Shown: positions 16,445 through 25,979 of the stretch, piece after piece
Layout of the letters: each line of letters starts with the position of its first letter
Numbering within the stretch: the first letter of the stretch is position 1
Origin: RH-AL1 sp965198485
Lineage (GTDB): Bacteria > Pseudomonadota > Alphaproteobacteria > Rhizobiales > Beijerinckiaceae
Assembly (NCBI GenBank): GCA_965198485.1
Contig: CBDAPQ010000005.1
Coordinates: forward strand, 2,232,001-2,296,000
Reading direction: 5' to 3'
DNA: 64,000 nucleotides
Program-made: the position numbers and the translations under genes
Notes under the pieces: generated by a model
Told to the model about the DNA's origin: nothing
Databases searched by the model: none
Seen by the model: the letters and a program-made list of their open reading frames with translations, nothing else

Positions 16445-18598
16445 CTAGATCTTTTTGGTCAAGCCGACGAAGACGCCTCGTCGCGGCCCGTGTTGCGGCG
16501 CGTCGACGCCGATGCCGCTGCCGTCGCGCAGCTGGTAGATCGTGTCGAAAAGGTTGACAATGTCGAGGCGGATCGTCAGCGGGCGCGGATCGGCGCCCAG
16601 GCGCAGCTCGTGCGCGAAGCCGAGGTTCACCTGCGTGTAGGCAGGCACGTGGTCGAGGTTGGCGAAGCCGGCGCGCAGCCCGCTGCCGTAGACCATGTTG
16701 GCGGTGATGAGCGAGGCGCCGAAGCGATAGCTGGCGCCGGCCGAGGCGGTGACGAGCTGCACGTCGTCGGCGAAGATGTAATGCTGCGAGATGTAGGCGT
16801 AATCGGCGGCGTCGAGCAGGTACTGGTTCGACGAGGGTCGCGTGTCCTTGGTGCGATTGGTCGAGAGATTGCCGTAGGCCGAGAAGCCACCGTCCACGTA
16901 GCGGGTCTTGAGCTCGGCGCCTTCGGAATACGCCCGTGCGTAGTTCAGCTGCGTGACGACACGGGCCTCGCCGAACTCGCCGTCGTCGATGTAGTCGGTG
17001 GCGAGCTTCAGGTAGAGGTCGCCGCCGACCGTCCAGCCCGGCCGCAGCGTGCGGTCGGCGCCGATATCGAAATAGTGCGAGCGCTCCGGTCGCACCGGGC
17101 CGGCCAGGGGAACGCCGGGCTGCAAAGTCGTACCGGTGGCGAGCCCGATGGTCGACCCCGCCGCCTCCGACTGCGCCGGCGGAGTGAAGTAGCGGGCGTA
17201 GCCGACGTGCAGCGTCGTCGCCGGATCGGGATGGAAGACCAGGGCGGCGCGGGGACTCAGCTGGTTTGCCGTGACGTACTGGTAGAGCTGGTCGAAGCGC
17301 AGGCCGAGGTTGAGGGCGAGCGTCGGCGTCAGCGCGATCTCGTCCTGGAGATAGCCCCCCACGTTGATGCCGATTCTGGCGACATCGTCGCCGTAGCTGA
17401 CGGGTGTGGGCAGGATCGTACCAGTCGCCAACACCGGCAGGGCAGTCAGCAGGTTGTCGTTGCGGGTCTCTTCAGACGTGAGATCGAAGCCGGCGCGAAT
17501 CACCTGATGGACGCCGAGGCGATAGGCCGAGTCGAAGGCGACGCCTTCGAGCACGCTGCGCCGCGACACGTCGGAGGCGACATCATCGAAGGCGAGGTCG
17601 CCCGCCACGTCGGGCGCAAAGTGCACCTGGGCATAGCGGGCGAAGAACGAGAGCTGCGTGTCGAGCCGTTCGCTCTTGGTCTGCAGCGCCGCCAAACCGA
17701 AGGCATAGCGGTTGTTCTCGCGCTCGTTGAGCGATGTCGAGGAAATGGCGTTGCCACCGAAGTCGCCGAGCGGCTGCAGCCCCGGCACATTGGGGATCTG
17801 GATCTGATTGTCGGAGAACCCGGCGACGGTCAACAGGCGCGCCGAGTCCGAGAGGATCGTCGAGAGATAACCGAAGGCGCGGCCCTGCTCGGTGCCGTCG
17901 TGGACGGCGGCGTACGACGGCGTGGGGTTCTCAATGCCGAGGTCGCTGCGGAAGCCGCGCAGGCCGATGAAGTATTGACTCGTGCCGGAGATGCCGCCGT
18001 AATCAAGACGTGGCGTGACCGTGCCGAAACTGCCGCCGTAGACGCCGACGCTACCTTCCGGCGCGCCGAACTGGCGCGGCGTGATATCGAGGACGCCAGC
18101 GGTGCGCAGGCCGTACTGCGCCGGCAGCGCGCCGTCGAGCAGGGTCAGATCGCCGACGAAGCTGGTATCGAAGATCGTGCCGAGACCCGAGACATTGTCG
18201 GGGAGCAGGATGCCGTCAATACGGTACTGAACGTTGCCGTATTCGTTGCGGACGTGGAAGTCGGGCCGGCTCGCCGCCGAGTCCTGCGAGACGCCGGGAA
18301 GTTCGGTCAGGAGCCGATCGAAAGGCGTGTCGCTTCCCTGCGGACGGTCGACGATGGCGTCTCGTCCGAAGCTGCTGACGCTGGCGCCAATCGTTGGGAA
18401 GACGGTTTTTCGCGCCGACTCGAAGCTTTGGGTCTTGGCGGCCGCGCTCGCAGCCGGGTTGGTGGCCACGACCACCTCGGGCAGGGTGAAAACCTCGGGC
18501 TCGCCGGCTGGCGCCGGAGCAGCTGCGGCTGCCGATGCGGCGAGCAGAAGAGTGGCCGTCGGCGGGAGGAGGCGCGGGAGTCTCGCCGAAGGTCGCAT
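16445..18598 (-). CDS. TonB-dependent outer membrane receptor
   Basis: About 717 residues. A signal peptide (about 1-33) precedes a short periplasmic region with the TonB-box-like stretch EVVVAT. A plug domain follows with LLTELPGVSQDSA and NVQYRIDGILLPDNVSGLG, then a beta barrel ending in phenylalanine-free FVGLTKKI. The plug is shorter and more divergent than in siderophore receptors, and the barrel includes YARYFTPPAQSE and RPERSHYFDIGAD as in many uncharacterised receptors. The ligand is unknown; no transport genes lie beside it. ATG 18598 is chosen, though an in-frame GTG at 18616 is possible; neither has a clear ribosome-binding site. Upstream on the same strand lies the DUF3618/holin-like pair. 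Confidence 0.87.
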   Translation of the reverse strand: MRPSARLPRLLPPTATLLLAASAAAAAPAPAGEPEVFTLPEVVVATNPAASAAAKTQSFESARKTVFPTIGASVSSFGRDAIVDRPQGSDTPFDRLLTELPGVSQDSAASRPDFHVRNEYGNVQYRIDGILLPDNVSGLGTIFDTSFVGDLTLLDGALPAQYGLRTAGVLDITPRQFGAPEGSVGVYGGSFGTVTPRLDYGGISGTSQYFIGLRGFRSDLGIENPTPSYAAVHDGTEQGRAFGYLSTILSDSARLLTVAGFSDNQIQIPNVPGLQPLGDFGGNAISSTSLNERENNRYAFGLAALQTKSERLDTQLSFFARYAQVHFAPDVAGDLAFDDVASDVSRRSVLEGVAFDSAYRLGVHQVIRAGFDLTSEETRNDNLLTALPVLATGTILPTPVSYGDDVARIGINVGGYLQDEIALTPTLALNLGLRFDQLYQYVTANQLSPRAALVFHPDPATTLHVGYARYFTPPAQSEAAGSTIGLATGTTLQPGVPLAGPVRPERSHYFDIGADRTLRPGWTVGGDLYLKLATDYIDDGEFGEARVVTQLNYARAYSEGAELKTRYVDGGFSAYGNLSTNRTKDTRPSSNQYLLDAADYAYISQHYIFADDVQLVTASAGASYRFGASLITANMVYGSGLRAGFANLDHVPAYTQVNLGFAHELRLGADPRPLTIRLDIVNLFDTIYQLRDGSGIGVDAPQHGPRRGVFVGLTKKI

Positions 18599-18721
18599 CG
18601 TCAATCTTTGGGACACGCCGACCGATTAGATCAGCGTGCCTACACGATTGTGACAAACTGGTTGGCTGGCGTGAAACTCTCGAGAGGCGCGACAACGTCA
18701 CCATGCGATGGCGTGGGTGCA

Positions 18722-19024
18722 TCAGCGGCGGCGGCGCTGCTGCTGGATGATGGTCACTGCAATGCTCGCGGCCGTGGCTCCGATCAGCCCGAGACCGGCG
18801 GGGCTGCGCGCCGATGCCCAGAAGCGGCCGACCCAGTCGGGCGTGTGTTCCCTCGTGACGGCTATCGCGTCGCTGGCTAGACGGCGCGGCTTTACCATGG
18901 CTTCGCTGGCCAAGCGGCGCGGCGTCAGGTTACCCTTGAGCTGCCCCAACGTCCTGGCGAGGTTCTCGCGCGCTTGATCGGCGTGGCGCTCGGCGTCCGC
19001 AGCCGAGGTATAGGATTCGGTCAT
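18722..19024 (-). CDS. DUF3618 domain protein
   Basis: A 100-residue protein matching DUF3618: an N-terminal charged helix (AERHADQARENLARTLGQLK), a basic middle and one C-terminal membrane helix (about 75-92) ending in a run of Arg. GAGGAG lies just upstream of the ATG at 19024. It overlaps the holin-like gene by four bases (ATGA), so the two are translationally coupled. Such pairs are widespread in Proteobacteria and Actinobacteria and are usually read as small envelope or stress proteins; their function is not established. Confidence 0.85.
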   Translation of the reverse strand: MTESYTSAADAERHADQARENLARTLGQLKGNLTPRRLASEAMVKPRRLASDAIAVTREHTPDWVGRFWASARSPAGLGLIGATAASIAVTIIQQQRRRR

Positions 19025-19407
19025 CGCGTGCTCCTCACGAGATCGGTGGCCGATTGCACCTGCTTCAGCGTGCGCGCCGGCTTCAGCTTCGTGGCCGAAA
19101 GATTGCGCGCCGCGGCAAAGATCGTGATCAGCGCCAACAACACCATGACGCCGCCGACGATGAAACAGGCGATGTAGGTCGGCAGGACGAGGGCAATGGC
19201 GAGCACAATACCCGCCAGCAGGAAGAGAAGCGCGATGAGACCGACGACACCGGCAATGACGATGCTGACCACGGAGGCCAGCACCAGCGTCAGCTTCTCC
19301 GCCGCCTCGAGTCGCACCAGCTGGAGCTCGGCCGTGACGAGGGTCGTGGCATGCTGGACGGCGTCGCCGATAAGAGTGGCCGTCGATTGGTGATCGGAGT
19401 CGCTCAT
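19021..19407 (-). CDS. phage holin family protein (holin-X-like)
   Basis: A 128-residue membrane protein. A soluble helix containing ATTLVTAELQLVRLEAAEKL is followed by two long hydrophobic segments (about residues 42-70 and 74-98) and a basic C-terminus. This is the layout of the family named after phage holins (Phage_holin_3_6/holin-X), which in bacterial chromosomes usually sits next to DUF3618 genes and is not part of a prophage. No other phage gene is visible here. It is the first gene of the two-gene unit. Confidence 0.82.
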   Translation of the reverse strand: MSDSDHQSTATLIGDAVQHATTLVTAELQLVRLEAAEKLTLVLASVVSIVIAGVVGLIALLFLLAGIVLAIALVLPTYIACFIVGGVMVLLALITIFAAARNLSATKLKPARTLKQVQSATDLVRSTR

Positions 19408-19501
19408 GCGCGGGTCCTGCGTTGGTCGGCTGCCAACCCGCTGTAATCAAGCCGGTTGCCGCGCCTCGACAATTTGGCCGCAGACCGACATGGCGAACGG
19501 C

Positions 19502-19522
19502 GCGCCCTCTCCTTGAGGGCGC
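19502..19522. terminator. hairpin after the cytochrome c1 gene
   Basis: A perfect 8-bp stem (GCGCCCTC / GAGGGCGC) with a 5-base loop lies eight bases past the cytochrome c1 stop codon. No T-run follows on either strand, so it is either a weak terminator or an mRNA-stabilising hairpin. Confidence 0.45.
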
Positions 19523-19530
19523 ACGTGCTA

Positions 19531-20556
19531 TCAATGGTCGTGCTTGTCCGAGACGTCGTGCGCGCCGATGATCACATCGCCGCCCACGCGGGCCCAGATC
19601 CGCTTTTTCACGAAATAGAGTAACGCGGCGAACACGATGAGGAAGATCGTCACGCGCAGGCCCATGGCCTTGCGCTGCTCGAGCTTGGGCTCGGCCGCCC
19701 ACATCAGGAAGGCAGCGACGTCCTTCGAATATTGCGGCAGCGTCTTCTCAGTGCCGTCAGTATAATCCACTTGCCCATCGCTCAGCGGCTTAGGCATCGC
19801 GATCTTATGATTGGGCATGTAGACGTTGTATTTCGGATCATCGGGCTTGGTGTAGCCCTGAAGCACAGCCGAGATGTAGGACGGACCCTCGGTCTCCTCG
19901 GACTGCGTGAAGAAGTCGAAGATAAACGCGGGGAAGCCGCGCTCCCAGCCACGCGCCTTGGCGAGGTCCGACATGTCGGGTGGGGCCTTGCCGTAGGCTG
20001 CCGCGGCCGCCTCTGGGTTGGGGAATGGCGACGGGAAATAATCGGACGGCCGACCCGGCCGCTTGTACATCTCACCCTTGTCGTTGGGCCCGTCCTCGAC
20101 CTGGTAGGTCGCCGCCAACGCCTTGATCTGGCCTTCGCTGTAGCCGAGCCCACCAGCACCGCCGAGATTGCGGAACGCGACCAGTTTCATCGAATGGCAG
20201 TTGGAGCAGACTTCCTTGTAGACTTGGTAGCCGCGCTGCAGTTGCGCCGTATCGTAATGGCCGAAGATCCCGCCGAAGCTCCACGACAGCGAGGGAGGAA
20301 TCTCCGGCTCGCTGCCGTCGGCCGCCTGCACCACCTTGGCGTCTGTGGCTTGCTCGCCGGCCTGCGGTTTGATCGTCTCGCCCGCGGGGCTCGGCACGTT
20401 GCCGGCGGCGGGCTTGGGGTCGGCAGAGGTGCTGCCGGCGGGCGGCGCGGCGGACTTGTCGTGATCCTGCGCGACGCTCGGAGCAGTAAGCCCCAGCGCC
20501 AGGATCAGGCTCAGCGCGGCGCCTGACGCCCCGCGCCGGATGGCGGACGATCTCAT
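19531..20556 (-). CDS. petC: cytochrome c1 of the bc1 complex
   Basis: A 341-residue subunit of ubiquinol:cytochrome c oxidoreductase that carries electrons from the Rieske centre to soluble cytochrome c. A signal peptide ends near residue 30 (SVAQ). An unusually long Pro/Ala-rich spacer follows (about 31-85), then the haem c site CSNCH (117-121) and the probable methionine ligand in KIAMPKPLSDG. A C-terminal membrane anchor (about 300-320) is followed by a short His-containing tail. It starts five bases downstream of the cytochrome b gene. In Rhizobium-type fbcFBC operons b and c1 may be fused; here they are separate. Confidence 0.94.
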   Translation of the reverse strand: MRSSAIRRGASGAALSLILALGLTAPSVAQDHDKSAAPPAGSTSADPKPAAGNVPSPAGETIKPQAGEQATDAKVVQAADGSEPEIPPSLSWSFGGIFGHYDTAQLQRGYQVYKEVCSNCHSMKLVAFRNLGGAGGLGYSEGQIKALAATYQVEDGPNDKGEMYKRPGRPSDYFPSPFPNPEAAAAAYGKAPPDMSDLAKARGWERGFPAFIFDFFTQSEETEGPSYISAVLQGYTKPDDPKYNVYMPNHKIAMPKPLSDGQVDYTDGTEKTLPQYSKDVAAFLMWAAEPKLEQRKAMGLRVTIFLIVFAALLYFVKKRIWARVGGDVIIGAHDVSDKHDH

Positions 20557-20561
20557 CGCGC

Positions 20562-21842
20562 TCAGCCCTTCGTGTTTGGAGAGGAGGCCGCGCCCGCGGC
20601 CATGGCTGTCGCGGAGCTGCCGAGCGGACCAAGAACGGCCTCGGAGATGGAGGCCGGCAGCACACGCGGCGTCTCGAAGAAACCGAGCAGCGGCAGCACG
20701 ACCAGGAGGTGGAAGAAGTACCAGAAGGTCAGGATACGACCGGCTAATACGTAGCCACCCGCCGGAGGCTGTGAGCCGATGTAGCCGAGGCCGATCGCCG
20801 TCGCCGCGAAGATCCAGAAGGCCACCTTGTACATCGGGCGGTAATTCGCCGACCTGACGCGAGAGGTGTCGAGCCAGGGCAGGAAGGCGAGCAGGATGAT
20901 CGACATGAACATCGCCACGACGCCGAGCAGCTTGTCGGGGATCGAACGCAGGATCGCGTAGAACGGCAGATAGTACCATTCCGGCACGATGTGCTGCGGC
21001 GTCACCAGCGGGTTGGCCTCGATGTAGTTGTCTGCGTGGTTGAGGTAGTTGGGGACGTAGAACACCACCCAGGCATACAGCACGAGGAAGCAGACCAGGG
21101 CGAAGCCGTCCTTCACCGTGAAATAGGGGTGGAAGGGCAGGGTGTCCTTGGCGGTCTTCTTCTCGATGCCGGCGGGATTGTTCGAGCCCGGCACGTGCAG
21201 CGCCCAGATGTGCAGCACGACGACGCCAGCGATCATGAAAGGCAGCAGGTAATGGAGCGAGAAGAACCGATTGAGCGTGGCGTTGTCGACCGAGAAACCG
21301 CCCCACAGCAGGTGGCTGAGCCAGTCGCCGATGATCGGGATCGCACCAAACAGGCTGGTAATGACGGTGGCGCCCCAATAGCTCATCTGGCCCCAGGGCA
21401 GCACGTAGCCCATGAAACCAGTCGCCATCATCAGCAGGTAGATCACGATGCCGAGCAGCCACAGAACCTCGCGCGGCGCCTTGTAGGAGCCATAGTAGAT
21501 GCCGCGGAAGATGTGGACGTAGACTGCGAAGAAGAACATCGAAGCGCCGTTGGCGTGCACGTAGCGCAGTAGCCAGCCGTAATTGACGTCGCGCATGATG
21601 CCTTCGACCGAGGCGAAGGCCAGCGACGCCTGCGGCGTGTAGTGCATCGCCAGGATAACGCCGGTCAGGATCTGCGAGGCCAGCATGAAGGCCAGGATGC
21701 CGCCGAAGGTCCAGAAATAGTTGAGATTGCGCGGATTGGGGAACGCCACGAAGGACGAGTGCACCAAACCGACGATCGGCAGGCGCGTCTCCAACCATTT
21801 CGCCGCGGCGCTCTTGGGGACGTAGGTAGAGGTTCCGCTCAT
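20562..21842 (-). CDS. petB: cytochrome b of the bc1 complex
   Basis: A 426-residue integral membrane protein with eight hydrophobic segments. The paired haem-b histidines lie in LLRYVHANGASMFFFAVYVH and in HYLLPFMIAGVVVLHIWALH. The quinol-site signature is PEWY (VPEWYYLPFYAILR). ATG 21842 gives the usual N-terminus ending in a helix with KWLETRLPIVGLVHSSF; an open frame upstream has no family sequence. It is followed closely by cytochrome c1. The Rieske iron-sulfur gene, normally the first gene of this operon, is absent: the next gene upstream, 221 bases away, encodes a beta-barrel protein. Confidence 0.96.
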   Translation of the reverse strand: MSGTSTYVPKSAAAKWLETRLPIVGLVHSSFVAFPNPRNLNYFWTFGGILAFMLASQILTGVILAMHYTPQASLAFASVEGIMRDVNYGWLLRYVHANGASMFFFAVYVHIFRGIYYGSYKAPREVLWLLGIVIYLLMMATGFMGYVLPWGQMSYWGATVITSLFGAIPIIGDWLSHLLWGGFSVDNATLNRFFSLHYLLPFMIAGVVVLHIWALHVPGSNNPAGIEKKTAKDTLPFHPYFTVKDGFALVCFLVLYAWVVFYVPNYLNHADNYIEANPLVTPQHIVPEWYYLPFYAILRSIPDKLLGVVAMFMSIILLAFLPWLDTSRVRSANYRPMYKVAFWIFAATAIGLGYIGSQPPAGGYVLAGRILTFWYFFHLLVVLPLLGFFETPRVLPASISEAVLGPLGSSATAMAAGAASSPNTKG

Positions 21843-22063
21843 AGGCCCATCACTCGATCGTTTCGGTGCGCGAAGCACGGTCTTGAGCGGAGCTATACAC
21901 TTCAGTGCGCGCGCGGCAATGCGACGCCCCGCCACTTCCTTCATCCCGAAGCGAACGCTCAGCGTGAGACTTCCCGGTCCTGACGCCGGGCAGGCCTTGG
22001 GTCAAGACGGCGTCAAAAGGCGAAAAGGTCCGCGCAGCGGGACCCTTGGTTCCTCCGTGCGGC

Positions 22064-23416
22064 TTAGAAGCCGATGACGACGTCGCCGCCGAAGGTGAAC
22101 TGGCCGCGGCTGCCGCTGCTGCCGCCGAGATAGGCGTTGTTGTTGTAGACGGATGATCCGGCGATCACCCGATCATAACGGATCTCCGGGCGTAGCAGCA
22201 CCAGGGTGAGTGGCTTGGGCACTTCCGGCTTGATCGTCAGCCCCAACGACACCTCACTGTAGGTTGTGCCCTGCGAGCTGTTGGGCGCCACCAGCGTCGG
22301 TGCGGTCAGGGCGAAAGTGCCGTGTTCCGACTTCACGAAGCCGGCGTCGTCCTGCGGCGTCGAGACGAAGAAGTTCTGGGAATCGCGCAGCACCTCGGCG
22401 CGGATGTTCAGGGTGTAGACGTTGGTCAATGTGTACGCGAACCACTGAACGGCGCTCATGCTGGTCGCGGGGCCGTTGCCGAACCCGTAGTCGTCGCGGG
22501 TGTAGTTCAACTCTGTGGCGCCGCTGAAGGCGTCGGAGAACTTATAGGTGAAGACGACATCGTTGTAGGAACGCAGGTCGCGCTGAGCGCCGCTCGAATC
22601 CGACACGAAGTTCTGCTCAGGTCCGATGTGAGAAAGGGCAACGACGTTCAGCCTGTCGTTCAGCAAATTGCTGAGGCCGAATCCCACGAACCCGGCAGGC
22701 TCGCCATTGGGGTCGCCGCCGGGAAAGCCGAACGAGGTCTGGTTGCCCGTGTCGACCCCAAGGTAGAGGTCGACCGTCGTATTGACGTGCGTCGTCGAGA
22801 AGAAGCCGGCGTGGTTGAAAGTGGTCGCATAAAAATCCGTATAGCTGTGCGAGTAGAAGGGGTTGTGCGACGAGTCCAGGCCCTCGTAGCCTTGCGGCGA
22901 GGTGAAGAGGCCGAGCTTGATGTCGATGCCAGCCGCCGTGATCCAGGGCAGGTGCGCCGCGACATGGGCCTGCACGACGTTCAACTGGTTGCGATCGCCG
23001 CCGAGGAACTGGTCGCCGATGCCAAGGAAATGATTGAAGCGGAGATCGGAGCCGTAGAGCCCCTCCAGCATGAAGCCGAAGGCATATCCTTTCGCGCCGG
23101 GATCGACGGGCTTGGCCGCGGTCAGCAGGATTTGATTGAGGATCGGCGTGTTGGCATGATCCTCGTAGAGACTACCGAAGTTGTAGCCTTCGCGGTTGAG
23201 GCCCTGGCTAGGGTTCAGCGAATTGCCGATAATGCCGGCATCGCCCTGGACGTGGTACTCGATGCCGGTGAAGAAGGCGAAGCCCGGCGCTGGTGCAATC
23301 GGAGCCGGAGCGGGCGCCGCGAGATCAGCCGCGTGAGCGGCCTGCGCGCAGACCGCGAAACCCAGTGCGACCGAGCACGACAAGAAAAGATGCTTTAAAG
23401 AAAGTCGTACCAGCAC
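22064..23416 (-). CDS. outer membrane beta-barrel protein (BBP2/porin-2 type)
   Basis: A 450-residue outer-membrane protein. GTG 23416 is the likely start, with GGGAG seven bases upstream. The signal peptide ends near AHAA (about residue 29), followed by an Ala/Pro linker and many amphipathic strands with aromatic girdles. The chain ends in phenylalanine (FGGDVVIGF), the usual barrel-assembly signal. Stretches such as LYLGVDTGNQTSFGFPGG and PEIRYDRVIAGSSVYNNNA resemble the putative porin 2 (BBP2) family. Substrate unknown. It is divergent from kup. Confidence 0.83.
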   Translation of the reverse strand: MLVRLSLKHLFLSCSVALGFAVCAQAAHAADLAAPAPAPIAPAPGFAFFTGIEYHVQGDAGIIGNSLNPSQGLNREGYNFGSLYEDHANTPILNQILLTAAKPVDPGAKGYAFGFMLEGLYGSDLRFNHFLGIGDQFLGGDRNQLNVVQAHVAAHLPWITAAGIDIKLGLFTSPQGYEGLDSSHNPFYSHSYTDFYATTFNHAGFFSTTHVNTTVDLYLGVDTGNQTSFGFPGGDPNGEPAGFVGFGLSNLLNDRLNVVALSHIGPEQNFVSDSSGAQRDLRSYNDVVFTYKFSDAFSGATELNYTRDDYGFGNGPATSMSAVQWFAYTLTNVYTLNIRAEVLRDSQNFFVSTPQDDAGFVKSEHGTFALTAPTLVAPNSSQGTTYSEVSLGLTIKPEVPKPLTLVLLRPEIRYDRVIAGSSVYNNNAYLGGSSGSRGQFTFGGDVVIGF

Positions 23417-23770
23417 TTTCCGCTCCCAAGTGATGACGAAATAATCGAAGCGGATTGCAGGCCCACGAACAAGTCCATGCTGTCACATAAAGATGGAAGT
23501 GACACGATTGGCACTCCGTTGCAGGTGCCGTGCTGATCTGGTCGTCGATTGGGCATGTTCGCGGCTGTTTGGCCGCACGGCAGTGTAACGGCCCGCGCGC
23601 GAAGCGCGGGTCGCCTATCATCGCGATGAGGCGGTGCGATTCGCCTGCCAACGCCGCGGGCTCAGTTGATTCGTCCCACCAAGCGGTGCTTCTCGCCGTC
23701 GGCTCTTTTCGCTATAGGGTCGCTCATAAGTCGGCCGTCGTCCCGGGGACGGCGCGCCAGGGAACCTGAG
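23417..23770. promoter_or_regulatory. divergent promoter region between the porin and kup
   Basis: A 354-base intergenic stretch between two divergent genes, so it should hold both promoters. A GC hairpin with a 7-bp stem (CCCGCGC / GCGCGGG, loop GCGAA) lies at 23592-23610. No operator of a known regulator is recognised and the open frames in it look like chance reading frames. Confidence 0.45.
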
Positions 23771-25744
23771 ATGTCGCAAGACATGGCGCGCGAAACGTCC
23801 TCCGGAGCCGTTTCGCCGATCGCGCCGATCCCCGACGCGGCGCTCGCGGCCCATCCCGACACGCATCCGGATGCCCACGCCACATCGGCGTCCACCTTCG
23901 GGCTCGCGATCGCCTCGATCGGCGTCGTCTACGGCGACATCGGCACCAGCCCGCTCTACGCGTTGCGCGAGTCGCTGGCCCACACCAAGGATCGTGGATT
24001 CGGCGACGAGGCGGTGATCGGCACCGTGTCGCTCCTCTTGTGGGCGCTGTTCTTCACGGTGACGGCGAAATACGTGCTGTTCCTCATGCGCCTCGACAAC
24101 AAGGGCGAGGGCGGCACGCTGTCTTTGATGGCGCTGGCGCAGAAGGCGCTGGGCCGGCGCTCGACGCTGGTGTTCTTCCTCGGCGTCGCCGGCGCGGCGC
24201 TCTTCTCGGGCGACGCCATCATCACGCCGGCGATCTCGGTGCTCTCGGCGCTGGAGGGGCTGGAGCTCGTCTCCGACTTCTTCAAGGACAATCAGAAGCT
24301 GGTCGTCACCCTGACCATCCTCATCCTCGTGACGCTGTTCTTCGTGCAGCGCACCGGCACGGCGCGGGTCGGCGTCTTCTTCGGCCCGATCATGGTCCTG
24401 TTCTTCACCGTCATCGCGGTGCTCGGCGCCATCCATCTCGGCGATGCGCCGCGCATCTTCACGGCCTTTCTGCCTTGGCATGCGCTAGGCTTTCTCTTCG
24501 GCCACGGGTTCCTTGGCTTTATCGTGCTGGGTTCGGTGTTCCTGGCGGTGACGGGAGCCGAGGCGCTTTACGCCGACATGGGGCATTTCGGCCGGCTGCC
24601 GATCCAGTCCGCCTGGATGCTCTTCGTGCTGCCGGCGCTCTGCCTCAACTACCTCGGGCAGGGCGCGCTGGTGCTCGCCCACCCCAACATGGCGGACAAC
24701 CCCTTCTTCAAGCTGGCGCCGCAATGGCTCCAGCTGCCGCTGGTGATCCTCTCCACCATGGCCACCGTCATCGCCAGCCAGGCGGTGATCACCGGCGCCT
24801 ATTCGCTGGCGCGCCAGGCCATTCAGCTCGGCCTGCTGCCGCGCATGCTGATCCAGCACACGTCGGATACGCAGGAAGGGCAGATCTTCATTCCGCGCAT
24901 CAACATCATGCTGCTGATCGGCGTGCTCGCGCTCGTGGTGATCTTCCAGAAATCCGACGCGCTCGCCTCGGCCTACGGCATCGCCGTCACCGGCACGATG
25001 GTGGTGACGACCGCCATTGCCTTCGTCGTGGTGTGGCGACTGTGGAAATGGCCGCTGTGGCTGGCGCTCGCCTTCACCGGCATGTTCCTCGCGGTCGACC
25101 TCGCCTTCCTCGCCGCCAACCTCGTCAAGGTGCTCGAGGGCGGCTTCGTGCCGCTCGCCATCGCCGCCTGCGCCATGGTGGTGATGTGGACCTGGGTGCG
25201 CGGCAACACGCTGCTGGTGCGCAAGACCCAGCGCGATTCGATCACGACGCTCGCCCTCATACGCATGCTGGAGAAATCGAAGCCGGTGCGCGTTTCCGGC
25301 ACGGCGATCTTCCTCACCAACCATCCCGACACCGCGCCTTCGTCGCTGATGCACAACCTCAAGCACAACAAGGTGCTGCACGAGCGCGTCGTCGTCATGT
25401 CGATCAAGACCGAGCCCACGCCGCGCGTGCCCACCTCCAAGCGCTTCGAGATCGAGGCGCTCTCGCCCGATTTCTCCAAGGTCGTGCTACACTACGGCTA
25501 CATGGAGAGCCCGCGCATCCCTTCGGCATTGGGATCGCTGCGTAAGGCCGGACTGAAGTTCGACATCATGACGACGTCGTTCTTCCTGGGGCGGCGCACC
25601 ATCAAGACATCGCCGAATTCGGGCATGCCGTTGTGGCAGGATCGGCTCTTCGTCGCACTGTCGAAGCAGGCGGCCAACGCCACCGACTTCTTCGCCATCC
25701 CTTCCGATCGCGTGGTCGAGCTCGGCGCACAAATTTCGGTGTAG
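23771..25744 (+). CDS. kup: Kup family potassium uptake transporter
   Basis: A 657-residue K+/H+ symporter of the KUP/HAK/KT family. A 38-residue polar N-terminus precedes the first membrane helix, whose end has the family signature GVVYGDIGTSPLYALRE. Twelve hydrophobic segments can be traced, with FSGDAIITPAISVLSALEG and AVTGAEALYADMGHFG as further family blocks. The soluble C-terminal domain (after about residue 490) includes GTAIFLTNHPDTAPSSLMHN. Length and block order are normal. It stands alone between the divergent porin and an MFS gene; the start at 23771 has no strong ribosome-binding site. Confidence 0.95.
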   Translation: MSQDMARETSSGAVSPIAPIPDAALAAHPDTHPDAHATSASTFGLAIASIGVVYGDIGTSPLYALRESLAHTKDRGFGDEAVIGTVSLLLWALFFTVTAKYVLFLMRLDNKGEGGTLSLMALAQKALGRRSTLVFFLGVAGAALFSGDAIITPAISVLSALEGLELVSDFFKDNQKLVVTLTILILVTLFFVQRTGTARVGVFFGPIMVLFFTVIAVLGAIHLGDAPRIFTAFLPWHALGFLFGHGFLGFIVLGSVFLAVTGAEALYADMGHFGRLPIQSAWMLFVLPALCLNYLGQGALVLAHPNMADNPFFKLAPQWLQLPLVILSTMATVIASQAVITGAYSLARQAIQLGLLPRMLIQHTSDTQEGQIFIPRINIMLLIGVLALVVIFQKSDALASAYGIAVTGTMVVTTAIAFVVVWRLWKWPLWLALAFTGMFLAVDLAFLAANLVKVLEGGFVPLAIAACAMVVMWTWVRGNTLLVRKTQRDSITTLALIRMLEKSKPVRVSGTAIFLTNHPDTAPSSLMHNLKHNKVLHERVVVMSIKTEPTPRVPTSKRFEIEALSPDFSKVVLHYGYMESPRIPSALGSLRKAGLKFDIMTTSFFLGRRTIKTSPNSGMPLWQDRLFVALSKQAANATDFFAIPSDRVVELGAQISV

Positions 25745-25979
25745 GCGGAAACGGTCGCTTGTCCGCATCAGCGGAGGTTCTTACGACGATCCGAACCGAA
25801 GGTCGTGCCCGACGTTTGTTTTTGATAAGCGCCGGCTTTCCGGCGGCGCCGGACACGAGAGGCTGCCGCGCGGAACGCGAACCTGCGGCGGCCCTACCTT
25901 TAATTCAAGCTCGGTTGTTCCAGGCGCGACTAGGTTGCGCCGGAAAGGCGAGCCTGGAGTGTAGCGGGACCAGCCCTTC

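Noticed and set aside
16490..18880. 796-residue open frame opposite the TonB-dependent receptor
   Set aside because: Antisense shadow; the reverse strand has a signal peptide, plug and barrel.
19021..19407. Prophage indicated by the holin-family gene
   Set aside because: No other phage gene nearby; this family is chromosomal and typically paired with DUF3618.
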